A stretch of 45,915 bases of DNA, from NCBI GenBank assembly GCA_937916465.1, contig CALFTK010000049.1:1-45915 (forward strand), written 5' to 3'. The notes below the pieces were generated by a model, which was given only the letters and a program-made list of their open reading frames with translations, was not told where the DNA came from and ran no database searches. The position numbers and the translations under genes were made by a program. The stretch comes from an uncultured Bacteroidales bacterium. Its GTDB lineage: Bacteria > Bacteroidota > Bacteroidia > Bacteroidales > Bacteroidaceae. Of this stretch, positions 43,274 through 45,915 are shown piece after piece; position 1 is the first letter of the stretch; each line of letters opens with the position of its first letter.

Positions 43274-44080
43274 TCAATCTTCGTAATGAATCATAAACCA
43301 ATATGTAGCCTGTTTGTTAGGATCGGTATTGTCAGGTGTCTGGACCATCTGGACAATTCTGTTGTTATGGTCAAACAGATACTGGTATTTGTAGTCATTG
43401 TTTTCCAGAATGTATGGGTACTTATTGCCTAAAGCACCTCCCAACTGAGCGTATGTATTCATTGCCACCATAATATCAATACGTTCATCAACCAACTGTG
43501 GCAATACATTGATATCTATGCTGTAGTTATTCTCAACCTTGGAATAGCTGTATTTAGTGTTGTATGTGGTAGGGTTACCTTTTATTATCAGAGTAGATTT
43601 GCCCCATTCATAATTAAATGTCTGTGCTCCGCCGTAAGTAGCATCCTGAAGCATGCCATTTGAATTGTAGTGATAGCTGTAGTTCGCTCCAACTATATCT
43701 GTGCCATCAGTCTTGCTTAAAGAACCCACTTGGACGCGACCATTACGCAATTCTGCCTCAAAACTGTATGAGAATACTCCTGTTTCAGGGTATGAACCAT
43801 CCCAAGTATAGGCAAAATGTTGTGAATCGTATCTATAGCTTACCTCTTGTGAATTATATTCTGAACGAATGTTGCTGATACGGTTTTTGGAATCGTATGA
43901 AATGTTGTAAAGAGCTTCGCGGTAGAATGAATGGTTTGCATTATCTGCCTTATAGATATCTACCTGTACTATTTCGCGTGAAGGCTTTTTTACTTTTATC
44001 TCTTCGTCATCGGTGCACGATGTGTATATGGGTGCCGATGCAATCAATGCCAAAACTGCTAAGTTGAATAGTTTCTTCAT
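43274..44080 (-). CDS. Putative lipoprotein, DUF4595-like
   Basis: A 268-residue exported protein. The Met at 44080 gives a clear signal peptide (MKKLFNLAVLALIASAPIYT) with a plausible lipid-bearing Cys21 (TSC). The longer open frame lacks a usable leader. The mature part is rich in Tyr, Asn and Ser and has YD-like beta-hairpin repeats (YNISYDSKNRISNIRSEY, YQYLFDHNNRIVQMVQ), as in DUF4595 proteins of Bacteroidales. No enzyme motif is seen. It precedes fbp by 31 nt. Confidence 0.6.
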   Translation of the reverse strand: MKKLFNLAVLALIASAPIYTSCTDDEEIKVKKPSREIVQVDIYKADNANHSFYREALYNISYDSKNRISNIRSEYNSQEVSYRYDSQHFAYTWDGSYPETGVFSYSFEAELRNGRVQVGSLSKTDGTDIVGANYSYHYNSNGMLQDATYGGAQTFNYEWGKSTLIIKGNPTTYNTKYSYSKVENNYSIDINVLPQLVDERIDIMVAMNTYAQLGGALGNKYPYILENNDYKYQYLFDHNNRIVQMVQTPDNTDPNKQATYWFMIHYED

Positions 44081-44226
44081 AATCGTAATGTTTTTTATTT
44101 GGCTGTAAAGGTAGTGTTTTTTTTCTACACCTTTTCTTTGATTCATCCTATTAACAAAATTTTGTTGTTAAACATTTTGTCACAGCGGTTTTCTCCAAAT
44201 CGGTTATGGCTATATACTACAAAAGA

Positions 44227-44502
44227 TTATTTGTCATTGTAATGCCCATAGACAGTTACTATGATAACAACAACTTCTTTATCATAAATTTCGTACACTA
44301 GTCTGTGCTTTTTACTGACGCGACGACTCCATTGTCCAACTCGGTTGCCAGAGAGTGGTTTGGGCTTTCCTGTGCCAATACGTGGATGTTCTTTTAATTC
44401 TATTTCTAACTTCAAGAGTTTTTGAAAGGTTTGTGGCTCCTCTTTTTTTAGTTTTTTTGCATCCTCAATAGCTTGTTTATGGTATTTGATTTTGTATTCC
44501 AT
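44227..44502 (-). CDS. YoeB/Txe-family toxin (RelE fold)
   Basis: Ribosome-dependent mRNA endonuclease type of toxin, 91 residues. It has the YoeB/Txe pattern: KQAIEDAKKLKKEEP, the IGTGKPKPLSGNRVGQWSRRV segment in two parts, HRLVYEI and the C-terminal YGHYND with the His-Tyr pair used in catalysis. Its gene starts 7 nt after the antitoxin gene. Activity is inferred from the family. Confidence 0.9.
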   Translation of the reverse strand: MEYKIKYHKQAIEDAKKLKKEEPQTFQKLLKLEIELKEHPRIGTGKPKPLSGNRVGQWSRRVSKKHRLVYEIYDKEVVVIIVTVYGHYNDK

Positions 44503-44509
44503 TATTCTA

Positions 44510-44746
44510 TTATTCTATGCGGTCTATTAGATTTTCAATAGTTTCACCATCATTTAATTCGTATATTTCTCCCTCTTTTGCTTTGTCAATACGAGCAAGG
44601 AATTCTTCTTTAGTAAAAAGAGTAGTATCTTCCTTTTCAGCTGCAAGTTTTCGCAGATACTTTACAGCTCTTTTCATTAGTTTTTCATCTTCTGCAATAA
44701 TGCTCACATTGCGAAGAATTTCGGTATTCATTTGCATTGTAGTCAT
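44510..44746 (-). CDS. Antitoxin partner of the YoeB-like toxin
   Basis: A 78-residue acidic protein. The first half (about residues 8-35: EILRNVSIIAEDEKLMKRAVKYLRKL in order) could be the DNA-binding or dimerisation helices. The second half is acidic and probably wraps the toxin (FLARIDKAKEGEIYELNDGE). It does not look like classic YefM, so the antitoxin class is uncertain. Alternative starts exist at Met4 and Met6. A consensus promoter lies directly upstream. Confidence 0.8.
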   Translation of the reverse strand: MTTMQMNTEILRNVSIIAEDEKLMKRAVKYLRKLAAEKEDTTLFTKEEFLARIDKAKEGEIYELNDGETIENLIDRIE

Positions 44747-44773
44747 AATTCAAAATCATTTGATTAATTAAGG

Positions 44774-44804
44774 CAAAGTTAGAAACAGATTTTGAAAAGT
44801 CAAA
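44774..44804 (-). promoter_or_regulatory. Promoter of the toxin-antitoxin operon
   Basis: On the minus strand TTTG (44804-44801) and TAACTTTG (44781-44774) are 19 nt apart, an exact Bacteroidetes promoter. It lies 27 nt before the antitoxin ATG. Confidence 0.8.
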
Positions 44805-44929
44805 ATGAAGAGGTAGAATATCTTTGCTCTACAAAAAAAATAGTACTTTTGGAGTGTCAGAGATATACCTTCCGACTAAGTATAAAGTTATTTTGACTAC
44901 TACTTTATATTAAAAGAGAATATTTTGCT

Positions 44930-44937
44930 TAATTTTG
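44930..44937 (+). promoter_or_regulatory. -7 box of the candidate structured RNA
   Basis: TAATTTTG fits TAnnTTTG. The -33 element is weak (TTTA at 44904-44907). The expected transcription start, about 44941-44945, coincides with the first strong stem. Confidence 0.45.
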
Positions 44938-44940
44938 CAC

Positions 44941-45286
44941 TGTTCCAATCCTGTTGTTTTCTTTACGAAAAAGAATAGAAGTGGAACAAGACATATTAAA
45001 GGCGTTTACTACGCTTTGGTTTTGACATCCTGAAATCCTGAGAAAATTTCAAATTGTCTGTCATAAACAAAGCAACGTGAATGCCCCGTAGGTGTGTTAT
45101 ATACATACTGTCACTATGCCGTATAGCCATTGGTGTATCTATACATTTTTGGTTCATAATGGTATAATGGGTGTACTATATACATATCGGCGTGGGGCTT
45201 ATGCGTTGCTCGTTTCGACAGACAGGGCAATTCTCAGGAGCCTCAGGGTGTGAAGCGAGCGACAGTACAGGGCTTCACGCTTTTTT
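44941..45286 (+). ncRNA. Candidate structured non-coding RNA, about 345 nt
   Basis: No reading frame is supported here. Stem 1: TGTTCCA/TGGAACA (44941-44947 with 44982-44988), with an inner TTCTTT/AAAGAA. Stem 2: 45013-45027 pairs with 45059-45073 at 13 of 15 positions, with an inner TGAAAT/ATTTCA. Stem 3: GCCCC/GGGGC (45083-45087 with 45194-45198) encloses ATGCCG/CGGCGT (45116-45121 with 45188-45193) and TATAgCCATT/AATGGTATA. The 3' end is a terminator: 9-bp stem 45248-45256 with 45272-45280, then T6. GTTGCTCG (45205-45212) is complementary to the terminator loop (CGAGCGAC, 45256-45263). tmRNA, RNase P and SRP RNA signatures are absent; 6S RNA is not excluded. Confidence 0.6.
45248..45286 (+). 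terminator. Terminator before the PLD-like gene
   Basis: GTGTGAAGC (45248-45256) pairs with GCTTCACGC (45272-45280), with one G-T pair, and six Ts follow at 45281-45286. No protein gene lies upstream on this strand, which is the main evidence for an RNA gene. Confidence 0.88.
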
Positions 45287-45344
45287 GTGTCTTGAAGTTA
45301 TTATTATCGTAGTTATATTGCAGTTATAGTGGCCCTTAACTGCT

Positions 45345-45915
45345 ATGATAGGCATTGATAATGCAATGGCAAGAATTTACGATAATATAGAAGTAAAGTT
45401 CACAGAAGGGTTACAAGGCATCATTAGCAATGTAGGTGTTAAACGCATTGATTTCTGTGTTGGGTATTTCAATTTGAGGGGTTGGAATCTAATTGTCAAT
45501 CAAGTCGACGAACTCCCTGGTGATTATGTGTATGAGAACGATGATCGCAAATTACGCATATGCCGTTTGCTTATTGGCATGCATCGCCCTGATGAAGATT
45601 TAATTAGATCTCTTTATTCAAAACATGATGATTTGCCAGATGCAGAATATGCAATGCAATGTAAGTTACAAATTGCAAGAGATTTCCGCAAACAATTGTT
45701 GTTAGGCGTTCCCACTAAAACAGATGAATGGACTTTACGCAGATTGTCTACCCAAATGAAAGAGGGTAAAGTTTGCGTGAAACTGTATCTAAAAGAACCA
45801 TTGCATGCAAAACTCTATTTGGCTCATCGTCCTCAAGATAATTTCAATAAGATTCAAGCTATTATGGGTAGCAGCAATCTTACTTATTCAGGCTTGACCA
45901 AACAGGGTGAACTTA
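45345..45915 (+). CDS. Phospholipase-D-like protein, N-terminal part (PLD-helicase type), 3' partial
   Basis: Runs off the window end after 190 codons without a stop. It begins MIGIDNAMARIYDN; the Met at 45366 is an alternative start. The segment VKRIDFCVGYFNLRGW is the first strand region of a PLD-type domain. The HKD-type motif follows as HAKLYLAHR, then IMGSSNLTYSGLTKQGEL. This combination is typical of the N-terminus of large DEAD/SNF2-helicase proteins with a PLD nuclease domain, often found in restriction or defence loci. The helicase part would be outside the window, so that is inference. It starts 58 nt after the RNA terminator. Confidence 0.75.
   Translation, partial: MIGIDNAMARIYDNIEVKFTEGLQGIISNVGVKRIDFCVGYFNLRGWNLIVNQVDELPGDYVYENDDRKLRICRLLIGMHRPDEDLIRSLYSKHDDLPDAEYAMQCKLQIARDFRKQLLLGVPTKTDEWTLRRLSTQMKEGKVCVKLYLKEPLHAKLYLAHRPQDNFNKIQAIMGSSNLTYSGLTKQGEL

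Noticed and set aside
44941..45286. tmRNA, RNase P RNA or SRP RNA
   Set aside because: No tag reading frame or tRNA-like ends, no RNase P core (GAGGAAAGTCC type) and no SRP GGAA tetraloop helix were found.

Overview
The window reads as chromosome of a Bacteroidales bacterium (Bacteroidota), probably a gut or oral Bacteroidaceae, Prevotellaceae or Muribaculaceae relative. The reasons are a fused LpxC/FabZ, an RprX/RprY-type two-component pair, a BtuB/BtuG-type B12 uptake locus, a class III fructose-bisphosphatase, an EF-G paralogue with an altered GTPase centre, BspA-type leucine-rich repeats, and promoters that fit the Bacteroidetes pattern TTTG-N19/20-TAnnTTTG. No tRNA, rRNA, CRISPR array, transposase or integrase was found.

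Layout. Positions 1-4.6 kb hold the 3' part of the EF-G paralogue and rprXY. 4.6-6.9 kb hold a small membrane protein, a MarR regulator and the S6-S18-L9 ribosomal operon. 6.9-11.5 kb hold mtaB, a family 2 glycosyltransferase, a ModF-like twin ATPase and an RsmI-like methylase. From 22.0 down to 11.5 kb runs a ten-gene minus-strand cluster: 2-hydroxyacid dehydrogenase, prfA, pyrF, lpxD, lpxC/fabZ, lpxA, a pRiA4b ORF3-like protein, miaA, a YciO-type protein and a DPP-IV-like peptidase. 22.1-23.3 kb hold thiamine pyrophosphokinase and a PrdX-like tRNA deacylase.

At 23.3-30.5 kb a promoter and a cobalamin riboswitch precede BtuB, a BtuG-like beta-propeller and a 1142-residue secreted protein. 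The last two, and the BspA-like protein further on, end in the same short C-terminal motif (GIYI-NGKK type), which suggests a shared export or anchoring route.

30.5-37.0 kb looks like accessory DNA. It holds a gene remnant, a DUF4160/DUF2442 pair, a large LRR surface protein and an Abi_2 (AbiD/AbiF) HEPN protein. Three copies of a hairpin with an identical 12-nt loop and compensatory stem changes lie between these modules. One copy sits between a consensus promoter and the abi start codon, where it could be a small antitoxin-type RNA. After the abi gene come gene debris, a 29-nt palindrome and a tandem 84-bp repeat that runs into the 3' end of the next gene.

37.0-44.1 kb return to housekeeping-type genes: polysaccharide deacetylase, YccF, acyl-ACP thioesterase, omega-amidase, TPM and LemA proteins, fbp and a DUF4595-like lipoprotein. 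44.2-45.9 kb hold a YoeB-type toxin with its antitoxin, a roughly 345-nt gene-free stretch with several strong stems and a textbook terminator (a candidate structured ncRNA), and the start of a phospholipase-D-like protein resembling the N-terminus of PLD-helicase defence proteins. The most promising material for new biology is the Abi_2 gene with its leader RNA and the structured RNA before the PLD gene.
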